A stretch of 64,000 nucleotides of DNA from BP-191 sp035940575 (GTDB lineage Bacteria; Actinomycetota; Actinomycetes; BP-191), in the NCBI GenBank assembly GCA_035940575.1, contig DASZER010000044.1, forward strand, positions 36,983-100,982. The letters are read 5' to 3'. Of this stretch, positions 18,132 to 26,710 are shown one piece after another (position 1 is the first letter of the stretch; each line of letters starts with the position of its first letter). The translations under genes were made by a program, and so were the position numbers. The notes beneath the pieces are model-generated. The model saw only the letters and a list, made by a program, of their open reading frames with translations. It did no database searches and was not told the DNA's origin.

Positions 18132-19669
18132 GGCCCGTTGAGGGCGTCGGTGGCACCGGCGCCCTGGATCAGCGCGTCGGTGAGCGCGTCGGGGCCCGCG
18201 GCGGGCGAGCCGAGGACGTTCGTCGAGATGCCCTCGAGCAGGTGCTTGCCGAGGCGGTCGTCGCCGGGCAGCTCGATCGGGTACTGCCCGTCGAAGCACG
18301 CGCGGCACAGCCGCTCGCCCGGGATCGTCGTCGCCGCGACGAGGCCGTCGAGGGAGACGTACGCGAGCGTGTCGGCGCCGATGTGCCTGCGGATCTCGTC
18401 GATCGTGGCGGCGTTGGCGATCAGCTCGGCCTTGGTCGCGAAGTCGATGCCGTAGAAGCACGGCCACTTCACCGGCGGCGCGGAGATGCGCACGTGCACC
18501 TCGAGCGCGCCCGCCTCGCGCAGCATGCGGACGAGGGCGCGCTGGGTGTTGCCGCGCACGATCGTGTCGTCCACGACCACGAGCTTCTTGCCGTGCAGGA
18601 TCTCCCGGACCGGGTTGAGCTTCAGCCGGATGCCGAGCTGGCGGATCGTGTCGGAAGGCTGGATGAACGTGCGGCCGACGTAGCGGTTCTTGACCAGGCC
18701 CTCGCCGTACGGGATCCCGCTCTGCTCGGCGTAGCCGATCGCGGCCGGGCCGCCCGACTCGGGCACAGGGATGACCATGTCGGCCACGGCCGGCGCCTCG
18801 CGGGCGAGCTGGCGGCCGAGCTCGACGCGCGTCGCGTGCACGCCGCGCCCGGCGATGCGGGTGTCGGGGCGGGCCAGGTAGACGTACTCGAACAGGCAGC
18901 CCTTCGGCTCGGCCTGGGCCCAGGTACGCGTGCGGATGCCGTTGGCGTCGATCGCGACGAGCTCGCCGGGCTCGATCTCGCGCATGAACGACGCGCCGAC
19001 GATGTCCAGCGCGGCCGTCTCGCTCGCGACGACCCAGCCGCGCTCCAGGCGGCCGAGGACGAGCGGGCGGACGCCGTTGCGGTCGCGGGCGGCGTAGAGC
19101 GTGTTCTCGTCCATGAACACCAGCGAGAACGCGCCGCGCAGCCGCGGCAGCACGCTCACCGCGGCCTCCTCCAGGGAGACGTCGGGGTTCGCGGCGAGCA
19201 GCGTCGTGATCAGGTCGGAGTCGGTCGTCGCGCCCATGTCGTCGCCGGCGCCGATCGCGTCGGGCTCGCGGGAGAGGTCGTGGGTGTTCGTGAGGTTGCC
19301 GTTGTGGCCGAGCGCGACGCTGCCCCGGCCGCCGCGGATCTGCTTGAACGACGGCTGCGCGTTCTCGTACGTGCACGAGCCGGTCGTCGAGTAGCGGGTG
19401 TGACCGATCGCGAGCGAGCCGGTCAGCGAGGCGAGCGTCGACTCGTCGAACACCTGGGCGACGAGCCCGAGGTCCTTGTAGACGACGACGTTGCTGAAGT
19501 CGCTGACCGCGATGCCCGCGGCCTCCTGGCCCCTGTGCTGCAGGGCGTAGAGCCCGTAGTACGTGAGCTTGGCCACGTCCTCGCCGGGCGCCCACACACC
19601 GAAGACGCCGCAGGCGTCCTTGGGAGGGTTCTCGTCGGGGATCGGCTCGGACTGGTGGCGAACGGCCAC
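18128..19669 (-). CDS. purF: Amidophosphoribosyltransferase
   Basis: 513 residues. It catalyses the first committed purine step, PRPP plus glutamine to phosphoribosylamine. A short propeptide of 19 residues precedes the catalytic N-terminal cysteine in DACGVFGVW, which is exposed after processing. The PRPP site is VVVDDTIVRGNT. Cysteines in GCLFEYVYLARPD, WPCFYGID and LCRACFDGQYP correspond to the four ligands of the [4Fe-4S] cluster in Bacillus-type PurF. I chose GTG at 19669 because GAGGAG lies 7-8 bp upstream; an ATG 63 bp earlier is less likely. Confidence 0.96.
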   Translation of the reverse strand: MAVRHQSEPIPDENPPKDACGVFGVWAPGEDVAKLTYYGLYALQHRGQEAAGIAVSDFSNVVVYKDLGLVAQVFDESTLASLTGSLAIGHTRYSTTGSCTYENAQPSFKQIRGGRGSVALGHNGNLTNTHDLSREPDAIGAGDDMGATTDSDLITTLLAANPDVSLEEAAVSVLPRLRGAFSLVFMDENTLYAARDRNGVRPLVLGRLERGWVVASETAALDIVGASFMREIEPGELVAIDANGIRTRTWAQAEPKGCLFEYVYLARPDTRIAGRGVHATRVELGRQLAREAPAVADMVIPVPESGGPAAIGYAEQSGIPYGEGLVKNRYVGRTFIQPSDTIRQLGIRLKLNPVREILHGKKLVVVDDTIVRGNTQRALVRMLREAGALEVHVRISAPPVKWPCFYGIDFATKAELIANAATIDEIRRHIGADTLAYVSLDGLVAATTIPGERLCRACFDGQYPIELPGDDRLGKHLLEGISTNVLGSPAAGPDALTDALIQGAGATDALNGP

Positions 19670-19713
19670 GCGGTCGCTCCTCGTCGTCTTCTTGGGCGGG
19701 GAAGCCGTGCGGT

Positions 19714-20040
19714 TCAGTGTAGCGAGTCCCACTCCCGCGCACGGCGTTCCACGTCATCCCAGAAGCCTTCGGGCAGCGTCCCGAACCTCCGCCACGCCTC
19801 CCGCTGCTCCGCGGTGAACGCCTCCGCGACCTCGCCGACGGCCGTCATGTACGACGCCCGCCTGAACCGCCCGCGCTCGGGCAGCCGGACCTTCACGGGC
19901 CGGCCGCCGGTACCGTAGAGCGTCCCGCGGGTCGGGTTGCTGGACCTGAGGAAGAACCTCCGGAGGGGCCCGCCCTTCACCCGGGCGAGCGCCTCCGGCT
20001 TGAGCGCCTCGATGACCTCGTGCGCGAACTCCGATGCCAC
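19714..20040 (-). CDS. Hypothetical protein, 108 aa
   Basis: 108-residue soluble protein, not recognised. It is basic in its first half (VKGGPLRRFFLRSSNPTRG, then GGRPVKVRLPERGRFRRAS) and helical at the end (FTAEQREAWRRFGTLPEG). Third codon positions are strongly GC as in real genes here. It lies 44 bp upstream of purF in the same direction and may be co-transcribed. Confidence 0.65.
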   Translation of the reverse strand: MASEFAHEVIEALKPEALARVKGGPLRRFFLRSSNPTRGTLYGTGGRPVKVRLPERGRFRRASYMTAVGEVAEAFTAEQREAWRRFGTLPEGFWDDVERRAREWDSLH

Positions 20041-20049
20041 GCGGGCAGG

Positions 20050-20502
20050 CTAGACGACCGCGAGCGTGGCCTTCATGCCCGGGTGGATCGAGCAGAAGAA
20101 CGCGTACGTCCGGCCGGCCTCGACGCGGTCGAGCCCGGTCACCTGCGCGATCTCGCCGATGCCGATCAACGGCGTCCTGAACAGCGGCGAGCCGTCCTCC
20201 GCCCTGTCGACGGCGACGACGTCGTGCTGCGGGAGGTCGTCGTTGACGAACGACAGCGGCCCTCCGACGCGGGTGACCATCGCGGGCGTGAGGTACGTCG
20301 TCGCGAAGCCGCCGGGCTCGGCGTCGGTCTTCGCGGGCGGGAAGCCGTACGGGTCAGCGCAGCGGCCGCTGACGTCAACCGGCAGAGAGTCCCGAGTAGC
20401 CGCACGCGTGTTCGCTCGACGCGCCGGCGCCCGCGCTTGCGGGTGGCGACCCGTCCGGCTTCTCTCTCCGGCTACGGCAACCGTACGGGGCGCGTGGCGC
20501 AC
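20050..20502 (-). pseudogene. 5'-truncated cupredoxin (plastocyanin-like copper protein)
   Basis: The last ~95 codons encode a clear type 1 copper domain. It begins near DPYGFPP, continues with GGPLSFVNDDLPQHDVVAVD and ends AFFCSIHPGMKATLAVV. The ligands His (PQHD), Cys, His (CSIHPGM) and Met are all present. Upstream of about codon 45 the frame reads as arginine-rich nonsense with no signal peptide, although these proteins are exported. A different frame just upstream (down to 20375) encodes a plausible Ala/Ser linker. The gene therefore looks truncated or frameshifted at its 5' end, at the border of the lower-GC zinc-ribbon patch. The open frame is listed; the functional start is unknown. 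Confidence 0.5.
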
Positions 20503-20508
20503 CCGCGA

Positions 20509-20835
20509 TCACGCACGAAGAGGCGCCTCCCGCTGCGGGTAGACCGGAGGTGCGTCCCCTGACTCGAGCCGGTACACCGACCACGAGGTGGACCCGCCGG
20601 ATTCAGTCGACTCCACGTGCATCCTGGAGCAGTTGGTGCACCAGAAGATCAGGAACCTCCGGGGATGACGTTCGTACAGCACCTCGCGCACCACGACACC
20701 GACGTCCTGCGCCACCTCGGTGGACATGAGCCTCCCGATGAGTGCCCACTGCAGCGGATCGTGGGTTGCGACCCAATCGTCGGCCGCCAGGGGCTCACCG
20801 CAGACGCAGGTCACCTCGCGGCGCGACCCGCTCAT
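20509..20835 (-). CDS. Small CxC-x(n)-CxxC zinc-ribbon protein, paralog B
   Basis: 108 residues, ATG at 20835 overlapping the stop of the upstream paralog (ATGA). An N-terminal CVCG and a later CTNCSRMHV suggest a four-cysteine zinc site split by about 55 residues. The tail is SVYRLESGDAPP. The same architecture (CPCG ... CARCRRIHV ... YVLESG) occurs in the upstream gene, so the two are diverged tandem duplicates. No domain function is known to me. Base composition is lower in GC than the surrounding genes, suggesting acquisition. Confidence 0.72.
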   Translation of the reverse strand: MSGSRREVTCVCGEPLAADDWVATHDPLQWALIGRLMSTEVAQDVGVVVREVLYERHPRRFLIFWCTNCSRMHVESTESGGSTSWSVYRLESGDAPPVYPQREAPLRA

Positions 20836-21188
20836 CCGCCATGTCCGGGATGCTCGAAGTACTGGTCCGCGTCGGATGCCGCCTCGACGCCCACACCGGA
20901 CTCGAGCACGTAGATCGACGCGCGTAGCGGCTCGCGTTCCGCCGCGGCGCGGACATGGATACGTCTGCACCGGGCGCAGGCATAGGCGAGCCGGTTCGCC
21001 GCCGAAGGACCCGTGACGATCTCGTCGAGTTCACGCACCGCATTCTTGAGGCGATTCTCCGAATCGGCGGACCTCATGCGGGCCACGGCGCCGCGTAAAG
21101 TGCCGCCGTGGACCACCGTCCATGCGGACGGGTTGGGATCACGAGTGGTGACGATCGTGTTCCCGCACGGGCAGTGGATCCGGCTCAT
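20832..21188 (-). CDS. Small CxC-x(n)-CxxC zinc-ribbon protein, paralog A
   Basis: 118 residues. It begins MSRIHCPCGNTIVTTRDPNP and carries a second cysteine pair in YACARCRRIHVRAAAE, followed by SIYVLESGVGVEAA. The motif layout equals that of the downstream gene (20509-20835), with which it is translationally coupled. The sequence between the cysteine pairs is helical (SENRLKNAVRELDEIV). The upstream ~60 bp is AT-rich for this genome and contains TATATTG on the coding strand, a possible -10 element. I know similar small Cys-rich hypotheticals in Streptomyces, but no function. Confidence 0.74.
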   Translation of the reverse strand: MSRIHCPCGNTIVTTRDPNPSAWTVVHGGTLRGAVARMRSADSENRLKNAVRELDEIVTGPSAANRLAYACARCRRIHVRAAAEREPLRASIYVLESGVGVEAASDADQYFEHPGHGG

Positions 21189-21288
21189 GCCAGGCCATCA
21201 AGCAAGATTGGTCGTAACAATATACGTCCCATGATTTCGGGCATGATCGCGCGCGGTCCACCGCGAGCGAATCGCACGCGGCGAGAAC

Positions 21289-21858
21289 TCAGACACGGGG
21301 GAGCCACTCCTCCCGTCGCGCCTCGTAGGCGGCGATGTCGGCCTCGTACGTCAGCGTGAGGTCCACCGCGTCGAGCCCCTCGAGGAGGCGCCGCCGCGCG
21401 TGGTCGCTCACCGGGAAGTGAGCCGCGATCGCGCCGCAGGTGAGAAGGCGTTCGCGCAGGTCGAGCGTCACCTCGTCGTCTCTCTCCCACAGCGCCTCGA
21501 CGACGTCCTGCGGGACCTCGACGGGGAGCAGGCCGGCGTTGAGGGCGTTGCCCCGGAAGATGTCCGCGAATCGCGAGGACACGACGGCGCGGAAGCCGTA
21601 GTCGCGCAGCGCCCACACCGCGTGCTCCCGCGACGAGCCCGTGCCGAAGTCCGGGCCCGCGACGAGCACGGTCGCGCCGGCGTAGCGCGGGTCGTTGAGG
21701 ACGAACGCCGGGTCGTCGCGCCACGCCGCGAACAGCGCGTCGCCGTACCCGTCGCGCGACACCCGCTTGAGGAACGACGCCGGGATGATCTGGTCGGTGT
21801 CGACGTTGCTGCGCCGCAGCGGCACCATGCGCCCGACGTGCGTCGTGAACGCCTCCAT
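21289..21858 (-). CDS. leuD: 3-isopropylmalate dehydratase, small subunit
   Basis: 189 residues. It is the swivelling domain that, with LeuC, isomerises 2- to 3-isopropylmalate. Signatures are RSNVDTDQIIPA near the N-terminus, GPDFGTGSSREHAVWAL and FRGNALNAGLLPV. The length is normal. The ATG at 21858 directly abuts the leuC stop, as expected for a heterodimer made in equal amounts. Confidence 0.97.
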   Translation of the reverse strand: MEAFTTHVGRMVPLRRSNVDTDQIIPASFLKRVSRDGYGDALFAAWRDDPAFVLNDPRYAGATVLVAGPDFGTGSSREHAVWALRDYGFRAVVSSRFADIFRGNALNAGLLPVEVPQDVVEALWERDDEVTLDLRERLLTCGAIAAHFPVSDHARRRLLEGLDAVDLTLTYEADIAAYEARREEWLPRV

Positions 21859-23205
21859 CTACAGGTCCCCTGGCGAGGCGAGGCGCCCCGCGACGGCGGT
21901 CGCGGCGGCGACGGGCGGCGAGACGAGGTGCGTCCGCGAGCCGGGCCCCTGGCGGCCCTCGAAGTTGCGGTTGCTCGTGCTCGCGCTGCGCTCGCCGGGG
22001 CCGAGGCGGTCGGCGTTCATGCCGAGGCACATCGAGCAGCCAGGACGCCGCCACTCCGCGCCGGCCTGCTCGAACACCTCGCCCAGCCCCTCGGCCTCGG
22101 CCTGCGCGCGGACCGCGGCGCTGCCGGGCACGACGAGCGTCCGTACCGTCACGCGCCGCCCGCGCAGCACGTCGGCGGCGGCCCGCAGGTCCTCGATGCG
22201 GCCGTTCGTGCACGACCCGACGAAGACCGTGTCCACCGGCACGTCGCGCAACGGCGTCCTCGGCGTCAGCCCCATGTACGCGAGCGCCCGCTCGTCGTCG
22301 CCGTCCCTCGGCTCCGGCACGGTCTCCGACAGCGGCGCGGACTGGGCGGGGTTGGTGCCCCAGGTGACGTACGGCGCCACGTCCCCAGCGTCGATCACGA
22401 CCTCCCGGTCGAACGCCGCCCCCTCGTCCCCCGCGACCGCCCACTCCGGGCGGCGCTCGGGCGCGTACGGCCGGCCCTCCAGGTAGGCGAACGTCGTCTC
22501 GTCGGGCGCCACCAGACCCGCCCGCGCGCCGGCCTCGATGGAGAGGTTGCACAGCGTCATGCGCCCCTCCATCGACAGCGCGCGCACGGCCGAGCCGCGG
22601 TACTCGATGACGTGCCCCTGGCCGCCGGCCGTGCCGATCCGGCCGATGACCGCGAGCGCCAGGTCCTTGGCGGTGACGCCGGGCGCGAGGGTGCCGTCCA
22701 CGGTGACGGCCATCGTCCGGAACGGCGCCAGCCACAGCGTCTGCGTGGCCAGCACGTGCTCGACCTCGCTCGTCCCGATGCCGAACGCCAGCGCCCCGAA
22801 CGCGCCGTGCGTCGACGTGTGCGAGTCGCCGCAGACGATCGTCATGCCGGGCCGCGTGAGCCCGAGCTCGGGGCCGATGACGTGCACGATGCCCTGCCTC
22901 GCGTCGCCCATCGGGTGCAGCCGTACGCCGAACTCCTCGCAGTTGCGGCGCAGCGTCTCCACCTGCGTCAGCGACACCGGGTCGGTGATCGCGCCGCCGT
23001 CCGTGGGGACGTTGTGGTCCTCGGTCGCGAGCGTCAGGTCGGGCCGCCGTACGGGCCGCCCCGCCTCGCGCAGCCCCTCGAACGCCTGCGCGCTCGTGAC
23101 CTCGTGGACGAGGTGCAGGTCGACGTAGAGCAGGTCCACGCCGTGGGTGGACGCGACGACGTGCGCGTCCCAGACCTTCTGAGCGAGCGTCCGGGGCGCG
23201 GTCAC
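21859..23205 (-). CDS. leuC: 3-isopropylmalate dehydratase, large subunit
   Basis: 448 residues, aconitase family. Substrate and cluster motifs are present: CGDSHTSTHGAFGALAFGIG, the cluster cysteines in VGSCTNGR and GCSMCLGMN, and the C-terminal TSNRNFEGRQG. It is about 20 residues shorter than most homologues but keeps all key residues. GTG at 23205 overlaps the leuB stop (GTGA). Confidence 0.97.
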   Translation of the reverse strand: MTAPRTLAQKVWDAHVVASTHGVDLLYVDLHLVHEVTSAQAFEGLREAGRPVRRPDLTLATEDHNVPTDGGAITDPVSLTQVETLRRNCEEFGVRLHPMGDARQGIVHVIGPELGLTRPGMTIVCGDSHTSTHGAFGALAFGIGTSEVEHVLATQTLWLAPFRTMAVTVDGTLAPGVTAKDLALAVIGRIGTAGGQGHVIEYRGSAVRALSMEGRMTLCNLSIEAGARAGLVAPDETTFAYLEGRPYAPERRPEWAVAGDEGAAFDREVVIDAGDVAPYVTWGTNPAQSAPLSETVPEPRDGDDERALAYMGLTPRTPLRDVPVDTVFVGSCTNGRIEDLRAAADVLRGRRVTVRTLVVPGSAAVRAQAEAEGLGEVFEQAGAEWRRPGCSMCLGMNADRLGPGERSASTSNRNFEGRQGPGSRTHLVSPPVAAATAVAGRLASPGDL

Positions 23206-24158
23206 AGCAGCTCCAGGATCGCGTCGCCGACCTCGCCGGTGGAACGCGTCGCCGAGCCGCGCGACGCGAGGTCCTTCGCGACCGCCGTCTCCACCCGCGC
23301 CGCCGCCTCCTCGTCGCCCAGGTGAGCGAGCAGCAGCGCGACCGAGCGCACCGCCGCCGTCGGGTCGGCGACCCCGCGCCCGGCGATGTCCGGCGCGGAG
23401 CCGTGCACCGGCTCGAACATCGAGGGCGCCGTCCCTTCCACGTTGAGGTTGCCGCTCGCCGCGAGCCCGATGCCGCCGGTCACGGCGGCGCCGAGATCGG
23501 TGAGGATGTCGCCGAACAGGTTGTCGGTCACGACGACCTCGAAGCGGGCGATGTCGTTCACGAGGTGCATCGCCATCGCGTCGACGTGCGCGTAGTCGAC
23601 GGCGATGCCGGGGTGCTCCGCGGCCACGCGCGCGACGACGCGCGACCAGAGCGCGCCCGCGTGCTGGAGGACGTTCGTCTTGTGGACCCACGTCACCCGC
23701 TCGCGGGCGCGCGCGAACGCGTAGCGGACGACGCGCTCGACGCCGTACGCGGTGTTCACGCTCTCCTCGGTCGCGACCTCGTACGGCGTGCCCGCGCGCA
23801 GCGTGCCGCCGGCGCCGGCGTACGGCCCCTCGGTCCCCTCGCGCACGAACGTCACGTCGCCGCAGGGCCGCAGGTTGACGGCGTGGTCGAGCTCGAAGCG
23901 CAGCCGCAGCAGCAGCCCGCGTTCGAGCACTCCCGGCGGCACCGAGGGATCGCCTACGGCGCCGAGCAGGATCGCGTCATGGTGCCGGATCTCCTCCAGC
24001 ACAGCGTCGGGCAGCACCTCGCCGGTCGCGGTGTAGCGCGCCGCGCCGAGGTCGTACGTCGTCACCTCCGCGTCGGGGACGACGGCGTTCAGTACCCGAA
24101 GTGCGACGGCGGTGACCTCAGGGCCGATGCCGTCGCCGGGGACCGCGGCTACTCGCAC
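23202..24158 (-). CDS. leuB: 3-isopropylmalate dehydrogenase
   Basis: 318 residues. It oxidises and decarboxylates 3-isopropylmalate to 2-oxoisocaproate with NAD+ and Mg2+. Motifs include AAVPGDGIGPEV at the N-terminus, AVNLRP for substrate, VVTDNLFGDILTDL for Mg2+ and FEPVHGSAPDIAG for NAD binding. It is compact (most are 340-360). GTG at 24158 lies inside the 3' end of a 24-codon ORF in another frame, so its translation is probably coupled to that micro-ORF; no independent ribosome site is obvious. Confidence 0.96.
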   Translation of the reverse strand: MRVAAVPGDGIGPEVTAVALRVLNAVVPDAEVTTYDLGAARYTATGEVLPDAVLEEIRHHDAILLGAVGDPSVPPGVLERGLLLRLRFELDHAVNLRPCGDVTFVREGTEGPYAGAGGTLRAGTPYEVATEESVNTAYGVERVVRYAFARARERVTWVHKTNVLQHAGALWSRVVARVAAEHPGIAVDYAHVDAMAMHLVNDIARFEVVVTDNLFGDILTDLGAAVTGGIGLAASGNLNVEGTAPSMFEPVHGSAPDIAGRGVADPTAAVRSVALLLAHLGDEEAAARVETAVAKDLASRGSATRSTGEVGDAILELL

Positions 24159-24223
24159 CGCTCGCAGTAGCCCTCGTCGCGCAGGTCCATCGAGTCCTGG
24201 ATCGCCTGCTGTGCCTCGGTCAT
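24149..24223 (-). CDS. Micro-ORF (24 codons) with C-terminal CxxC, between leuA and leuB
   Basis: It encodes MTEAQQAIQDSMDLR followed by DEGYCERCE and stop. A near-perfect ribosome site, AAGGAGG, lies 7 bp before the ATG, stronger than that of most genes here. The peptide is acidic and helical, with a terminal CxxC. Its last 10 bases overlap the leuB start in a different frame. It may be a true small protein (metal or thiol chemistry), or mainly a translational-coupling device for leuB, which lacks its own ribosome site. It contains one Leu codon, so it is not a leucine-attenuation peptide. Confidence 0.6.
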   Translation of the reverse strand: MTEAQQAIQDSMDLRDEGYCERCE

Positions 24224-24245
24224 GGCTGTGCCTCCTTGTTGTCGG

Positions 24246-25790
<1,545 letters not shown>

Positions 25791-25856
25791 GGGACTTCCT
25801 CCGTCCAGCGGGGCGGCCGGCGAACGCGCCAACTCCGCGACGGGGAAGCCGGCTCC

Positions 25857-25901
25857 CTAGGAGGCCCCGCCGCGGCTCGGAAGAAGTACGAAGCGCCGCA
25901 T
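25857..25901 (-). promoter_or_regulatory. leuA leader peptide (14 codons, Leu-Leu), likely attenuator
   Basis: The short ORF reads MRRFVLLPSRGGAS, then TAG, 67 bp before leuA. The adjacent leucine codons (CTT CTT, which are rare codons in this genome) are typical of a leucine leader peptide. The leader's 3' end, GCGGGGC (25864-25870 on the minus strand), can pair with GCCCCGC (25808-25814) just upstream of the leuA ribosome site, and a GGGAGCC/GGCTTCCC stem lies between. Ribosome stalling at the Leu codons would free the leuA start. This is inference; actinobacterial leuA leaders with Leu codons are known. Confidence 0.65.
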
Positions 25902-25936
25902 GTCGTGGCCGACGCTACCGGTGGGTGCGGGCCCTG

Positions 25937-26710
25937 TCAGCCGATTACGGGAAGCCACTCGGAAAGGTCCGCGCGGCCGCCGCTGCCGCGGATCGTGCCG
26001 CGCGACACCGCGTCGCCCCACGTCCACCGCCCGCTCGCCACCTCGACGAACGCCACCGGGTCGCACTCGACGACGTTGCCCGGCGTGCCGCGCGTGTGCT
26101 TCGGGCCGCTGATGCACTGGAACGCCACGTGCCCGGGCACGCGCACCTCGACGGCCTTGCCCGGCACCGCGCGCTCGACCAGCGCGGCGAGGATGCGGAC
26201 GCAGACCTTCAACGCCGCCGGGTCCGGCTTGTCGGGCACGCCGGTCGCGGCGCGCAGGTCGAGGCCGTGCACGACGCCCTCGACGCAGCGGGTCACGAGG
26301 AAGTCCCCGAGCGAGAGCGTTCCCGCGTAGCCCTCGATCGTCAGCGTGATCGGGGCGTCGAGGTCCTCGAGCGCCTTGGCGCCCGCGGCGAGGCCGTCGC
26401 GGAGCTCGGCCGGCGTGCGCTCCGCGGCGAGCGCGGGGGCGCGGGAGCCGATCTCCTCGGCGATCGCGCGCATGCCGGAGAGGTAGTCGAGGACGTCGGT
26501 GTCGGGCTTGTCGTTCGTGCCGCGCTCCACCCGGCCGGTGACCGTGGCGGCGTTGCGGCCCAGGTGCGCGACCAGCGCGGCGACGTCCCATCCCTTGAGG
26601 CGCGTGGGCTTCGCGAACGCGTCGTCGGGCAGGTCGCGCACGCCCTCGGCGAGCAGCGCGAACTGCGCCCTCGCCCCCGCGAGCGCGTCCTCGGCCGGTG
26701 GCAGCCTCAC
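25937..26710 (-). CDS. DinB/maleylpyruvate isomerase-like protein with sterol-carrier-type C-terminal domain
   Basis: 257 residues. The N-terminal ~150 residues match the mycothiol-dependent maleylpyruvate isomerase/DinB-like four-helix family (RLKGWDVAALVAHLGRNAAT, LGDFLVTRCVEGVVHGLDL), where the last His is a probable metal ligand. The C-terminal ~90 residues look like the sterol-carrier-like domain fused in many actinobacterial members (FQCISGPKHTRGTPGNVVE). The substrate is unknown. GTG at 26710 overlaps the purL stop (GTGA), and related genes are found beside purine genes in Streptomyces. Confidence 0.82.
   Translation of the reverse strand: MRLPPAEDALAGARAQFALLAEGVRDLPDDAFAKPTRLKGWDVAALVAHLGRNAATVTGRVERGTNDKPDTDVLDYLSGMRAIAEEIGSRAPALAAERTPAELRDGLAAGAKALEDLDAPITLTIEGYAGTLSLGDFLVTRCVEGVVHGLDLRAATGVPDKPDPAALKVCVRILAALVERAVPGKAVEVRVPGHVAFQCISGPKHTRGTPGNVVECDPVAFVEVASGRWTWGDAVSRGTIRGSGGRADLSEWLPVIG

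Noticed and set aside
20375..20584. Small minus-strand frame with Ala/Ser-rich tail near the cupredoxin
   Set aside because: Could be the displaced N-terminal linker of the cupredoxin, but it has no ribosome site or recognisable motif; not called as a gene.
21400..23325. 641-codon plus-strand frame over leuD/leuC
   Set aside because: Antisense shadow of conserved leucine genes.
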